A DNA stretch of 64,000 nucleotides from Gymnopilus junonius (lineage: Eukaryota > Basidiomycota > Agaricomycetes > Agaricales > Galerinaceae), in contig JADNYJ010000003.1 of assembly GCA_015501075.1 (NCBI GenBank), positions 186,001-250,000 of the forward strand, in the 5' to 3' direction. Shown here in pieces: positions 1 through 12,800 of the stretch (position 1 is its first letter; every line of letters starts with the position of its first letter). The notes beneath the pieces are model-generated. The model worked only from the letters and a program-made list of their open reading frames with translations. It searched no databases and was not told the origin of the DNA. Position numbers and translations under genes: made by a program.

Positions 1-1438
1 GTTACGATGTGTTCTTCCAGAACATGACCCAACATAACACCAAGGTTTTGGCGTTGGGACATCATCTTGACGACCAGGTGGAAACTATGCTCATCCGCCT
101 CGGCAGAGGTTCTGGACGATTCGGTCTCGCCGGTATGAGGCCTGTCAGGAGGTGGGGAATGGGCGAAAAACGATGGGAACAAGGTGTAGACCAACGCCTG
201 ATTGAAGGAATGCGGAGATGGATCGTTCGGCCTCTTCTTTCGGTCGGGAAGGTAAGCTATGAATAAACACATTCGATATGACAGCACTTGAGCTCTTTAA
301 TTCGTTTTTAAGGATCGAATACTGGCTACCTGTGAAGAAAACAAGTTGGATTATGTCAATGACCCTACAAACTTCCAACCACAATTAACCATCCGAAACG
401 CAATTCGCCACGTCATTGAGACTGGTGGAACATCCTCCACAGATCCGAAAGCCACAGAGTTATCTAAATTTCCTCGTTCTGTTGCCAGAGCACTGGCAGA
501 CATCAACATCGCCGCTGAAAAACGGACCGATGTCAATTTCAGTCTCGTGACTGATTTGCCCACTCTTAGACAAATTAGCCTGGATATGACTTCAGAACTT
601 TTGGATGTCGATAAGAAAGGTGCGTAACACAATTTCCCTTTGCAAGTATACCTTCTCAAGTTGTTGAACTTCAGTCGATGAATTCATTGAGGACAATAGA
701 CGGCTATCTGCTGAAGGAAGCTTCATGTTTTCACCTCTAGCACTTAAAGAAATTGAATCCCCACTCGTCTTGGAAGCCCTGCTGTATCGCGTGGCTCGCT
801 TCGTGTCGCCCGAGCCATGGGGAAGTCCTCGTTCCGAACTAGGACGGCGCAAAACCAGCATGGACAGGCTTATAAAACATCTTCATACTTTTGAGAACTT
901 CAGGCGCGCCAGCAACATGTCCATAACTGTTGGGTCTCACGTCTGGTTCAGGCTCATAGAGATTCGTAGAAACCAACTGAAGACCACACTCGAGGCTTCA
1001 ATGATCCAAAACCTCAACTGGCTCGCATCTAGACTACCAAAGCATCGCTTGGATGACACACCAGCGGGCTTACATCCATTGAAACGCAATGTAACACCAG
1101 AACTCCTGGAATGGCAGAAGGCTTGGCAAGCTGGAGAGAGACCGCCACTATTCGAAGTGCTCTATGACTGTCGTTTCTTGGTACAGTTTAAGCTCGATGA
1201 AATGACTCCGGAAATCCGGGCCGCATTGTCGAACGGGGCGAAAATCCAACTCAAACCTCGTGGTGTTTGGAACGTACCACAAGTCGTTCTTGTGGTGAAG
1301 AAGAAGGATCGTGCTATCCATTGGCATCTCGAAAAGACCCCTTATTCACTTCCAAGGGAGTGGGGATTAAAAATGGAAAGGGACATAAGACAGGGCTGGA
1401 TCACCATGAAGTATTTCAGACCTACATCTGCGATATAA
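1..1438 (+). CDS. tRNA(Ile)-lysidine synthase (TilS/MesJ family), 5' part missing
   Basis: The gene is cut by the left window edge, so the N-terminal PP-loop is not seen. Exons are 3-251, 313-619 and 675-1438, with GT..AG introns and in-frame joins. The visible protein starts with the family motif LALGHHLDDQVETMLIRLGRG, broken here only to quote it: LALGHHLDDQ then VETMLIRLGRGSG. This is the conserved HxxDD..ET block of TilS. A FGLAGM segment and a long C-terminal part of about 250 residues follow. TilS uses ATP to attach lysine to cytidine 34 of a tRNA-Ile; in fungi the substrate would be the mitochondrial tRNA (family knowledge). Location is inferred, because no N-terminus is visible. The stop is at 1436-1438. 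Family assignment is firm; substrate is less sure. Confidence 0.85.
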
Positions 1439-2915
1439 TTATTACAGACAATCCCTCCACTACCATAGGTGTGCTACAGAACCCAACGGATAAACCGAGG
1501 AACTTATCGATCACATTTTGCCAGACTTTCTCAGCAAGTACTCAAGTGGCGATCGAAATCAAAATTTTCTACCTGTCCTGCATGGGCGCCGACTTCAACC
1601 ATATTCGCCCAATGTATTTCACCCATGATTGTCTTAGGCCAATCCAATGTGCCATGGATGACAAGAATTCACATATTTCTCTGGATACAGTTGTGGACAA
1701 TCAAAGGCATCAATTTTATTTTACCATTTACGGACACCGTCACATGTATCTAGACACCTCGGAAATCGCTGAAATATAAAGGAATAGACCTAACTCATTG
1801 ATTTACATGAGCGAAATTTTCAAATTCGTAGTTCTGATAAAAAATATTGCTCAAAATTTTGGCGGACCAAAAAAAATGCTAAAATCTCAGAAAAATCATT
1901 TTTAAATAGCTTTCAATAAACGGGATCTAATCCTAAAGCTTTGTAAAATCTTATCGAGTGATCCCTTCCAAAAAAATTCGAAAAATGCCACCTAAACCTA
2001 GGGGCCGCCCCAGCCATCAATGCCCGAAACATTCATTCGATCTCAGGGCCATGAATGCATCTTTCTTCCGAAATTTCATTGTGAATTAAATCCCATTGAA
2101 ATGGCTATATTAATTCTTATATGACTACAGTACTGGGGATGGTGTAAATATTATTACCGTGAAGTGGATAAGAAAACATTTCAAGATGCGAAGGATGCCG
2201 TCGAAAAATACCTTGGGCATGCCCAACCGAGGTCATTCATCGTTTCATCAACCACTCCTGGCGTTTCATGAGCGGATACCGTCTTGGATTGACAGGATAC
2301 GCCGCAGCGTGGGCCGTGAAAAAGCAGAAACAGCATTGCCAAGTCTCACAACGGGTGATGATGTAATTCTCGCCGTTGTTAATCCATCTTGATAAGATCT
2401 GGGTCAGCGGACCTCGGCTGACATGCCAAAAGTTGCGAAATTTTCGCCGAAATTTTGGCGGACCCAAAACCTCGTGGGAATTTTATGAAAACACCGTTTT
2501 TAGACTCTATTCGACCGTCCGAGTTCAAATCTGTCCTTACTTTTTCCTAAATAATTCGCGTTCCTGAGATATAGAAATTGCGGTCTTTGATTGTCCACAA
2601 CTGTAATACTTGTCGAATCGAACGGAATTATTCCAAAATGGCAACAAAATAGTGTTATTTTATCAGTTAACTTCCCCACGGCCCCAAAGGGCACACTATA
2701 CCGCACAAAATTTGCATCACTAATTTGCATTAGAAATATGACTTACCAACTGTCAAATGCACTGAATCATATATGGTTCTAGTCGTAAACTCGGATCTAC
2801 TACACAAATATATATTCTTCCTAGATCTACGGCTACCTGAAGAATTGTAGCAAGATTGTAGGTGTCCATGTTCTTTAACAGGCGCCTACAGGATAGAGCA
2901 TAAAACAGAGGCCAT
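1439..2915. other. Non-coding interval, 1.5 kb, with repeat structure
   Basis: No convincing gene is present. Open frames are short and unrelated to each other. The interval holds a perfect 20-bp inverted repeat (see the repeat entry) and a 15-bp direct repeat, aaattttggcggacc, at 1854-1868 and 2450-2464. It is AT-richer than its neighbours. It could be a decayed small transposable element. I see no transposase. Confidence 0.5.
1687..2604. repeat. 20-bp inverted repeat pair bounding about 0.9 kb
   Basis: The bases acagttgtggacaatcaaag at 1687-1706 reappear exactly on the other strand at 2585-2604. Just inside both arms there is further weak similarity (caattt). The outer limits total 918 bp. 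This looks like the ends of a non-autonomous inverted-repeat element, but no target-site duplication was found, so mobility is inference. Confidence 0.5.
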
Positions 2916-4501
2916 TTAGGTGAACTTGATGCTGTAACTTTGCATCTTCGGGGGCTATGAGTTGAAAAGACTGCCAATCTCACTTGCAATGCTTACCGTA
3001 ATCTCTCCTCCTTTATAACTCCCTTTTTTTTTCTTGTTCTTCTCTTTGCGGAAACCAGCGCCGCGCGTGACAATCAAGTCCTGATGGGCACGTCTGCCGT
3101 AGTCATTTTCTGGTGCAGGCTAAAGGATAAAAAATTAGATCAGTAGGCTAGGAATCTTTTCGACGAAAGCATACTCTGGCGGTGAAACTGTTATCTGCAA
3201 TAGGTTCAATCTTTTTGGGATCGACCCTCTTGAACCTCTCATTCTGAGCACGCCCATTCTTTCGACCGTTGGGCTGCGGTACATTTTCAACTGGTGGGGT
3301 AGACGTAGTAGCTGTCACAACAGCACTACCGTCCACATCCATACGGCGTTTTTTCGTGGTTGGTCCGTAATTGTTGTTTTTGTCATCACTTGGGGATGGG
3401 GAGGGTAGGGCAGTTTCCTTGACTGGGTTATCTACTTTCGTTTCACCATTAGATTCGGAGTCCGAACTGGAGCTTGAATCGGAATCGGAAGAACTGGACG
3501 CCTTCTTTGTTTCCTTCTTGGCATCAGACCCGTCAGTTGAACTTGAGCTCGACTTTGACAACTTAGAAGCGGTGTTTTTGGAGGCGGTGTTTTTCTTCGC
3601 GCGTTTGGTCGCCTTTTTGGCGTCCGAATCGGATTCAGATTCCGAAGAAGATGAAACAGGCGTAGATAAGGTACGACTCGAGTCACGTACTTGGGAAGGA
3701 ACTTTCTTTTCAGGGGATGCTGATGCCTTGGGAGACTCTTTCTTCGCTAATTTCTTCTTTTTTGTTGTAGATGAATCACTCAATTCGTCATCTGTCAAAT
3801 ATTTAGTTGAAGTCCGATCTTTGACCCAGGAAATTTTACCAGAGTCCAAGTCTGAGGAAGAAGAAGTGCTTGATGGTTTAGCTGAACCACAACATGAACG
3901 TTGAATATAATTGAAATTTTAGACCAGGCAAAGAAATGCACCTTTTACGTCCTTTTTCGCAGTAGCAGCAGCATCATCCGAATCCGAGTCTGAATCTTCA
4001 GACGATGATGAAGAGGAGGAGGCTTTATTAGAGGGCTTTTCCTTTTTGGCATTTGTATTTGTTTTTTTAGCCGAGCTGGAACTCGACGTGGAACTGCTGG
4101 AAGCTAAAATGGAGCCTAAGTTTGAGATATGAATGGCTTTAAAGGCGCATGGATAACGTACAGCTCGAGTCTGACTGCGAATCAGAGTCCGATTCCCTAT
4201 ATCACAAGGCATTGGACCGAGGCTCTGAACACGGTCGAAGTGCACTCACTCGGATGATTCTTCTTTCTTTTCAGACAGGGCTTTCCAGTCCCTAATGATT
4301 TCGTCTAATTGAGGTCCTTGTGGTTCTATATCATCCTTGAGTGTGACAATATCTTTAGCCGCCTTTTTGACAGCTTGTGCAGCCTTGGTATGCGAATGCT
4401 TCTTGAGAAACGCGTGAATTAAGATATATGTCGCTGTAAAAAGATTAGCACATTTTTCATAGAAGGAATCAGGACTCCTTACTCGCAAGATTACCGTCCA
4501 T
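2916..4501 (-). CDS. SRP40: SRP40/NOLC1-like nucleolar protein with LisH domain
   Basis: Seven exons on the minus strand: 4483-4501, 4250-4433, 4162-4196, 3942-4103, 3175-3881, 2997-3119 and 2916-2945. They sum to 1260 nt (419 aa). Residues about 8-40 form a LisH motif (YILIHAFLKKHSHTKAAQAV). Residues about 75-330 are acidic serine tracts alternating with lysine-rich stretches, as in yeast Srp40 and human Nopp140. The C-terminus is the SRP40_C domain: FKRVDPKKIEP, then NDYGRRAHQDLIVTRGAGFR, ending SYSIKFT. The last exon is only 30 nt and restores the family's conserved ending. Family members act as chaperones in the nucleolus during snoRNP and ribosome biogenesis. The start lies 95 bp from divergent RIB4. 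Confidence 0.9.
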
Positions 4502-4596
4502 GGGTATGTACGATCTGAGATGAGTTGGGAACCGACAACTCTTCTGAGATCCAAAAAGGAAACTACTCCCACGGCACTTGATCACTCCCCGCGACA
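4502..4596. promoter_or_regulatory. Short bidirectional promoter between SRP40 and RIB4
   Basis: Only 95 bp separate the two divergent start codons (4501 minus, 4597 plus). Both 5' UTRs and both promoters must fit here or overlap the opposite gene. No TATA box is evident. Confidence 0.6.
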
Positions 4597-5293
<697 letters not shown>

Positions 5294-5387
5294 TTTCGGA
5301 AGTAATGTACCGTAGTAGCCCAAATGCAAGCAGTTCTGCTGTGACGTTAATAACTCCGTCACCTCTCTTCTCTCTTGGCATCCCACC

Positions 5388-6564
5388 ATGAAGAAAAAAG
5401 TAACTCAAATAATGTACTCTCTGTTCTCTAAGCAACAATAACCTATGTCCTAGGTTCTACTTATGGGCGCTTCTGGCAGCGGAAAGACCTCAATGCGTTC
5501 TCTTATTTTGTAGGTCTTGCCCTGGCCGTTCGGCCGAACGAATGCTAAAACAAAATGTGATACACCCAGCTCAAATAATCCTGCCTCTCTGACTGCAAGG
5601 CTCGGTGCAACAATTGATGTCGAACAAAACCATGTCCGTTTTCTTGGTGATCTCATCCTCAATCTCTGGGACTTGGGCGGACAAGATTCGTTCATGGACT
5701 CCTATCTCACTACCCAACGTGCCACCATTTTTCAACATGTCGGAGTAATGATATATGTATTCGACGTTGAGACACGAGAGATGGCAAAGGACCTTGAGTA
5801 TTTTAGGGACTGCATGACAGGTCTTAAGCAGTACAGCCCAGAGGCGGCTGTATTTTTGCTTGTACACAAGATGGATTTGGTTAGAGAACCTCGTCAACCC
5901 ACATTTCTTAAAAAAAAGCAAGAACTCGAGGAAGTCAGCGGGGACACACAGGTCAACGTATTTGGCACAAGCATATACGACGAAAGTCTCTACAAGGCCA
6001 GTATATTCTGTTTTTCACCCTTAAATCAGGCCTAACTCAAATAATCTCGCCCAGGCATGGTCAAATATCGTGCATACCTTGATACCTAACGCTGCTATAC
6101 TTTCCAAGCACTTGACAACATTCGCAGGAGCGTGTAATGCTACAGAAGTCATACTTTTTGAACGCACAACCTTTCTTGTCATCGCGACATCATCGTCTCC
6201 TTCATCACCCTCAGCATCTCCGTCAGAGGAGACTTCAGAATGCGAACCTTTAGATCCTAAACGTTATGAACGTACGTCGGAACTCATCAAATCATTCAAA
6301 CATTCCTGCTCTCGTGTTCGCGAAGAATTCCGTGCCTTGGAAATGGAGCTGTATGATTTCACAGCCGTTCTTGATGAAATGACAAGGAATACATACGTGA
6401 TGGTCATCGTCCATGACCCGACAATAGGTATGCTTATGCCGACGCAGGTCGCTGGACGATTTGGAACTGACCCCGAATCCACAGAAGCAGCTGCCGTGAA
6501 ACTGAACATTCGCCTTGCACGCAAAAAGTTCGAGGAGTTACAGAGCGACAGTCTGGCGTCGTAA
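5388..6564 (+). CDS. GTR1: RagA/Gtr1-type GTPase of the TORC1 pathway
   Basis: Exons 5388-5399, 5454-5509, 5570-5996, 6055-6427 and 6485-6564 (948 nt, 315 aa). The first exon is only 12 nt and encodes MKKK. The P-loop GASGSGKT is at residues 9-16, the G3 motif WDLGGQD follows, and G4 is HKMDLV. The C-terminal half is the Rag roadblock-like domain (SLYKAWSNIVHTLIPN, ATEVILFERTTFLVI, NTYVMVIVHDPTI). Rag GTPases work as a heterodimer on the vacuole and signal amino-acid supply to TORC1. The intron at 5997-6054 needs a GC donor (AAG|GCCAGT) to keep the conserved SLYKAWSNIV frame. The last intron is inferred: reading through also stays open but adds residues the family lacks. Confidence 0.93.
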
Positions 6565-6973
6565 TTACGCATTGGAGTCTTCTTATTTTATCCGACATTC
6601 ATCTTGTATACAACCACTCACATGCAACCAACTTTTAATTATGGGTTAGTAGTCTACTTCGCCTCTTTTTTTCTTCTGTCTGACACTCATAGACTACTGT
6701 AACTGAAATGATTAATTATGAGCATACTTTAAGATATGCCAGTAGATGTTCTCGTCATTCATCATGCACAGATTTCACCGTTTCGCTTGAGACGTTATTC
6801 AACAATTAACTGATACATATGTACATAAATACAATATAACACGGGCAGATTGAATATAGGATAATGATAAAAAAACATTCCGAAGAGAATACATGATACG
6901 GCATGATGGTACCAACGTTTCGGTGAAGAAAGTAGGGTGACGAAATATCAGGGTGATGACCTTTCGATGAAGG
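6565..6973. other. Convergent 3' flanks of GTR1 and Rap1
   Basis: About 410 bp between the two stop codons (6564 plus, 6974 minus). It is AT-rich, with no supported gene. It presumably holds both 3' UTRs. Confidence 0.5.
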
Positions 6974-9314
6974 TCATCTCGACTTTGCAAACAAGGCAGC
7001 GCGCGTGCCATCAGGCGGCTGATATGGAGTTTGTTTCTCCTGCAGCTGGCGACTCTTCTTCAAGGCGCTCGCACGAGTGCCGGAAGCGGGGAAGGATTCC
7101 AAGCTCGACAGGGATCCCTTTCTGGTGCGTTGAGCAGGCGTATGGGGGTCCCAATCAGGGACCGTGAAATTGAAGGGAAGCGACTCGAGTTGGGGCCTCG
7201 ACAATTCGCCCCGCTCGATCGGAAGTGGGGCAGCTCTGCTGCCATCGGAGCGACGCATTGACACAGGGCGACCAAGTTGCACGGGTCTTTGAATGACGCT
7301 GTTCTCGAATTGTTGTAGCATTTCAGTCGGTCGTATAAGAAGAGAACTGAAACCCTGATGGGGTCTGATTTGGGAGGAGGCTGGTACAACGGGACGGAGA
7401 CCAAGGGCAATCTGTGCATCGTCCGTTTCCATTGATACTTCACGCATGACATCCTGCACGTTATTGAAATCTTCCGCGTTTTTAGCGATGAGCATATTCT
7501 CGACAATCACTTCTTCCACTGCTGCTTCTCCGTTGGGAAGTGACTCTCCAAAGGGTTGTGTGATTTCTTCTCCATCACTAACCTCTATAACCTCTGGTTC
7601 TTCCATAATAATATCTTTTACGCGCCTAGCCCTTTTTGCCGGAGGAAGGGTTGTCGGTTCAACCGAACGAGAACGCGACCGAGTGTTTCTGTAAGGGGCG
7701 GAGTCGTCCTCGACAGGCTGCACGAACACTGGCGGCCGACGTGCTACTTTGATCGGTCCTTGTTTATATATCTCCGGAGGTGGAGGTGGTACCGGTGATA
7801 AATGTTGTTCAGGAAAAAAGGTGTACTCCTCAGCCTGATTTCCAAAAGAGGGTTGACTACTTCCTGGAACAACAATGGGAGAATCCATATTTAGGAAAAG
7901 CCTGTCATTTTGCGAGATACTGTTGTGCAAGACGAAAGGCGAGTTGGATACATCACCGAGAGGAGGGCTATTCCGTAAAGTTTGTTGGGAGAAATCAGGT
8001 TCCTGCGTAGGAGCTGATGCAACTAAAGTACGTTCTGGCGAACGAAAGCGCCCCAATGGACCCGGCTCAATTTCTTCCCGTGGGGTATACCTATATGATG
8101 ATTGTCAGCACACGGTTGATAAATGGAAGAGACTTGTCGACTTACATTTCCTGATATTCTTCATTTTCATCCTGCTCTTCGTTTGCATGCTCAATAGCTC
8201 TTTCTTTTCCTTTGTGATGGATGGAGTGGCTCAAGGCGGTAGCCTCATGCTGAGATCTTCGAGGCCTCTTAAGAACGGGTTCGAGAGGCTGTGACAAACG
8301 CTCTGAATGTCGTCGTTTTCTTATAAGCTGAGGAATATATTCTTCAGAGCCGTGCTCTTCTTCTTCATCTTCTTCATCGGGGTCCACTTCCTCACCGTCA
8401 GAGTCGAGTTCCACCACGTTTCTCATTGCTTTCTGCTTGGCTTGGGAGGCTCGACGATCTTCGTGCCACCTTTGTTTCATTGCTGGAGGATCTCTTTTCA
8501 CTATTTCGTCTATCCTGACATCGAACTCTGATTGATGCTTCTTATACCTTTCTTTCCAAGACTCGGGCGTGTGCCGTGCTCCCCATCCATAACGGTCAGG
8601 TATCTCCTTTGCCTGTTAGATACACGTGGTATCAGATATAATCTTGAAGGCGGAATGGATTACTGATATACCATCCAAAGAAGTTGCTTGTAAACATTAA
8701 TGCCCTGCCGTCCTCCAGCCGCTTTCTCTGGCATCAACTTTGCAAGGTACTTACATAGGCGGTTGTCATCTTCATACGTAAATTCATGGCGCCTGAATGA
8801 ACCGTCAGACAAGAAACCATCGGACAAATTATACTCACGATCTTCCAGGCGGTCTGCCACCCATTCCTCTAATCCTTTTGGTAATACCAACAGCTTTGTC
8901 TTTGATACAACGCCTAATAAACGTTGTGTATTCTACATACACTTTATTCAAGCGATGGTCATCGTCTGCATTGTAGCTTGTTTGTAGAACGTCCTTGTCG
9001 CGGTATTTTAGGGATACCAAGACAAAGTCGGTCTGGAATTCACTGTTGGCGATGTGACCCCCACATTTCTAATGAGAAAAGGCGAAAGTTGTCAGAAAAT
9101 TCCAAACCAGTATATATGCAGGACCATTGCATACCGTAATGTCCCGTTTCAAACGTTTTCTTTTATCGTTGCCTTTAATACTCTTATGCAAGAAGAACTT
9201 GAGGGAGTGGTTGTTCTTGTCGCGAAAAAGTACTTTGAGAGATGCATCCTCTTCAGCACTACTTGCGTCCTCCGAGGAGCTGCTCCCCGTAAAACTGGAA
9301 TCCTTCGTGACCAT
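6974..9314 (-). CDS. RAP1: Rap1-like telomere protein (BRCT + Rap1 Myb domain)
   Basis: Five exons: 9135-9314, 8839-9068, 8672-8792, 8146-8612 and 6974-8090 (2115 nt, 704 aa). Residues about 18-120 look like a Rap1-type BRCT domain (LKFFLHKSIKG, KCGGHIANSEFQTDFVLVS, VYVEYTTFIRRCI). A GMGGRPPGRS linker leads into a Rap1 Myb domain at about 138-215: EFTYEDDNRLCKYLAKLMPE, AAGGRQGINVYKQL, RHTPESWKERYKKH. An acidic patch and a long low-complexity tail follow. Rap1 binds telomeric DNA or is recruited by TRF-like proteins, and controls telomere length and silencing. I do not recognise a C-terminal RCT domain. An in-frame ATG at 9359 would add 15 residues; I prefer 9314 without strong evidence. Confidence 0.85.
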
Positions 9315-9886
9315 GGATAATGGGTACTGGCAAAGATATCCGATGTCGATGGAGTTCAATCGAGTGACCGTTTAGCGTTACGCGTGTACGTCACAAATTA
9401 AACCGGCCCTAAACTCAGGGTCCCAGACGTACAAAACAGCCGAACGCCTTTTTGCAAAAACATCCCCTCTTGGTTTCTTGCTCGTCAATATGTTTTTTTT
9501 TACGACGACTGACGATTCACCCGGAGGCCCTCGCAGGAGATGAAGTAATGGTGCAAGGCATAGACTACACCTCCGTATCCCCCATTACCAGAATTTCCAC
9601 TGGCTTTTGGGTTCGTTGAGTGGTGTACATTTGACGTCCTGGAAGGCATTTCGAACGAGTTTCTGGTCAATAGAAGGAATTAGTAGGGTTGTTATAATTG
9701 TCTGCTACTGAACTGAATAAACTCATTTTGACGTGTGCACAATGTGCAATCGATATTCATGTCATTACTTGGAATGGTCTAGATGTCAAGTCTTTTGGTT
9801 TCTAACTCCGGATTAGATATGTTTGGCTTGCGTGTATCTTGTTCCTCTACTTCGTATTCACTTTCTTTTCTTCCTCAACCGCGAAG
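9315..9886. other. Divergent upstream region of Rap1 and Doa1
   Basis: About 570 bp between divergent starts. It contains no supported ORF and no clear TATA box. It must carry both promoters. Confidence 0.4.
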
Positions 9887-12800
9887 ATGCCCTACAAGCT
9901 TTCTGCGACGCTCAAAGCCCATACTTCGGATGTTAGTTATCATCTGTGCGAGCTATTCATGCCACTGATTTGATTTCAGGTTCGCGCTTTGAGTTCCCCA
10001 ACAGACCAACTTATTCTATCGGCCTCTCGTGATTCTACAGCGATTTCTTGGGAAAGATCGCCTTCAGAGCAGGAATTTAAGGTCGAGGTCGTTCTTAGAG
10101 CTGGGTCCCGATATGTTAACGCCATCGCCTACATCGCTCCTACCCCAGATGCTCCAAAAGGTATTTAAGCATCCTCGAATATTATTTCCACCACAGATCG
10201 CTGAATGATTACAAGGTTACGTCGTTACTGGTGGCCAGGATGCGGTAGTCAATATATTTAATCTTCAAGCACCAAAAAATGATCCAGATTTCTGCCTTGT
10301 TGGACACCTTGATAACATTTGTGCGTTGGACGTTACACCCGGTGGCATAATCATATCTGGTTCATGGGACAAGTCAGTATGACACACCAGGTCGTCATTA
10401 CGTTGCCAGGTATTCACTATTTAATAGGACCGCCAAAGTTTGGAAGAACTTCAATTTGGCATATGATCTAAAGGGACACCAACAGTCTGTTTGGGCAGTA
10501 TTGGGAGTGGATGAAGACCAGTTTCTGACAGGTTAGTAGGATTATTAATGTACCTGTTTTGTACAGTGATCCAACTGACACGATTCTTGAAAGGATCTGC
10601 CGACAAAACTATCAAATTGTGGCAACAACACAAAGTGGTCCACACATTTACTGGGCACCAAGACGCTGTGCGCGGCCTGACTCTTATCCCAGATATCGGA
10701 TTCGCGTCTTGCTCTAACGATAGGTATATTACACTTCCTCATTCCGTTATTCGGGACTAATTTTCTTAGTGAAATTCGTGTTTGGACACTAGGTGGCGAT
10801 CAGATCTACACATTGTCAGGGCATACTTCCTTCGTTTACAGCTTGTCCGTTCTACCAAACGGAGACATTGTGTCTGGTGGGGAGGACAGAACTGTGCGAG
10901 TATGGAAGGGTATGTCCATTAGCCATTCTTGCCCAGAAAGTAGCAAGCTGACAAAACAATCGCTCGTAGGTGGTGAATGTTCTCAAACTTTAGTGCACCC
11001 AGCCATTTCCGTTTGGGCCGTCTCAACGATGCCAAACGGTGATATTGTCAGCGGGACTAGCGACGGAGTCGTAAGAGTGTTTAGCGAGTCCAAAGAGCGC
11101 TGGGCGTCTGCTGAGGCTCTTAAAGAACATGATGAGCAGGTAGCAAGTCAGGCACTGCCGTCACAGCAGGTTGGAAATGTTAGAAAGAGTGACCTTCCCG
11201 GATCAGAAGCGTTAAGCACACCAGGTATGCGCAAGTTTGAGAAGCATTGTGTTTACTTATGCCCTTCAGGTAAAAAATCTGGGGAGGTCAAAATGATTAG
11301 AAATGGCTCGCTCGTTGAAGCTCATCAGGTGCGTAACATTTACTATATTACGAACAGGCACTGAGAAAAGGGGTAGTGGGATAGTGTCAACTATACGTGG
11401 CAGAAGATAGGGGACGTCGTTGATGCTGTTGGCTCTGGTCGGAAACAACTATATCAAGGAAAGGAGTACGATTATGTCTTCGACGTGGACATCCAGGATG
11501 GCGTTCCTCCTCTCAAATTGCCTTATAATGTCTCCGGTATGTTTGGTCTTTTTTGTCACTTCCCGTGAAGTTTTTAAAGTTTCCATGCAGAAAACCCATA
11601 TAATGCAGCTCAGAAGTTCCTACAAAGCAACGATTTGCCTCTGACATATATTGACGAAGTCGTTAAGTTCATCGAGAAAAACACCGCAGGTGTTAATATC
11701 GGAACAGGCGGAGAGGAATATGTCGATCCATTCACAGGTGATGTTTGATCGTAGTGTAAGGGAAGCCAATAATTAACGAAGGTGTTCCAGGCGCGTCTAG
11801 ATATCGCGCACAAGCTTCGGCTCCTGGTCCACAAGCGTCACAATACGTCGACCCGTTCACGGGTGCTTCTCGATATACCCCGCAAGCCAGTGCGCCAGCT
11901 GCTCAGCCGTCGTATAGTGATCCATTCACTGGCGCATCGCGATACTCTGGCAAACCCCAGGCATCACCCCCCGCAGTTATTTCTAAAATACTCCCCATTG
12001 TGCGTACTTCGCTGAACACCACCTTTTGCCTAATTCCTCATGCATTCGATTTCGCGGTATATTCAGTCCAAATCCGTCAACTTTAAGCAAGCAAACGTGA
12101 CTGCAATGCAATCGAAGTTGTTGCAGTTTGACGATGCTTTGCGAAACGAAATTGTATGTACCATCTTGTCGACCATGATACCGCGTGTCATTGTTACCTC
12201 CTAGTCCACATCATCTCTGGCCATGTATCCTGAGGAGATCAATTTGCTCAACGAGGCCTTCTTTCACTTGACGGATGTGACATCATCATCACCCCGTTCT
12301 CCACATAACCCGCTCACTGCAGCTCATGTAGAAGCGGTCATTTCAATACTAGATCGCTGGCCTTCTTCGCAGCGCTTTCCTGGTAATTCCCTTTTGAATC
12401 CCTCGGATGTCCTTTTCTGACGATTTGACACTCAGTCATTGACCTCAGTCGACTGATTATTGGGTTCTGCCCAGAGGCTTTTACCCCTACAGCGAATCTG
12501 CTCTTCTAAGTGACAGGTTTATTGATGCATTGTTCAGAGCTGCTGAATGGGAAGCTGGATGGGCACCACCCCTTCCAAAAGCGAGAGAAACCAATATTTT
12601 GCTAGTGCTAAGGACACTAGCGAATGCTTTTGATGAAGAGTCTGGAAAGGATTTAAGCGCGGGCGGTAGCTCATCATGGTCAGATAATGTACGTTGTGCG
12701 TCATGCGTAATGGAGTTTTGATTGATTTGCCTTCTTTCTGCTCCAGGTCTTGGAATCGCTTGGCCAGATACCATACGCTGTTTTGAACAAGACGCAAAGA

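Noticed and set aside
3371..3904. Long acidic plus-strand ORF inside SRP40
   Set aside because: It is the mirror of the Ser/Lys-rich SRP40 coding strand, with no independent splice structure or family match.
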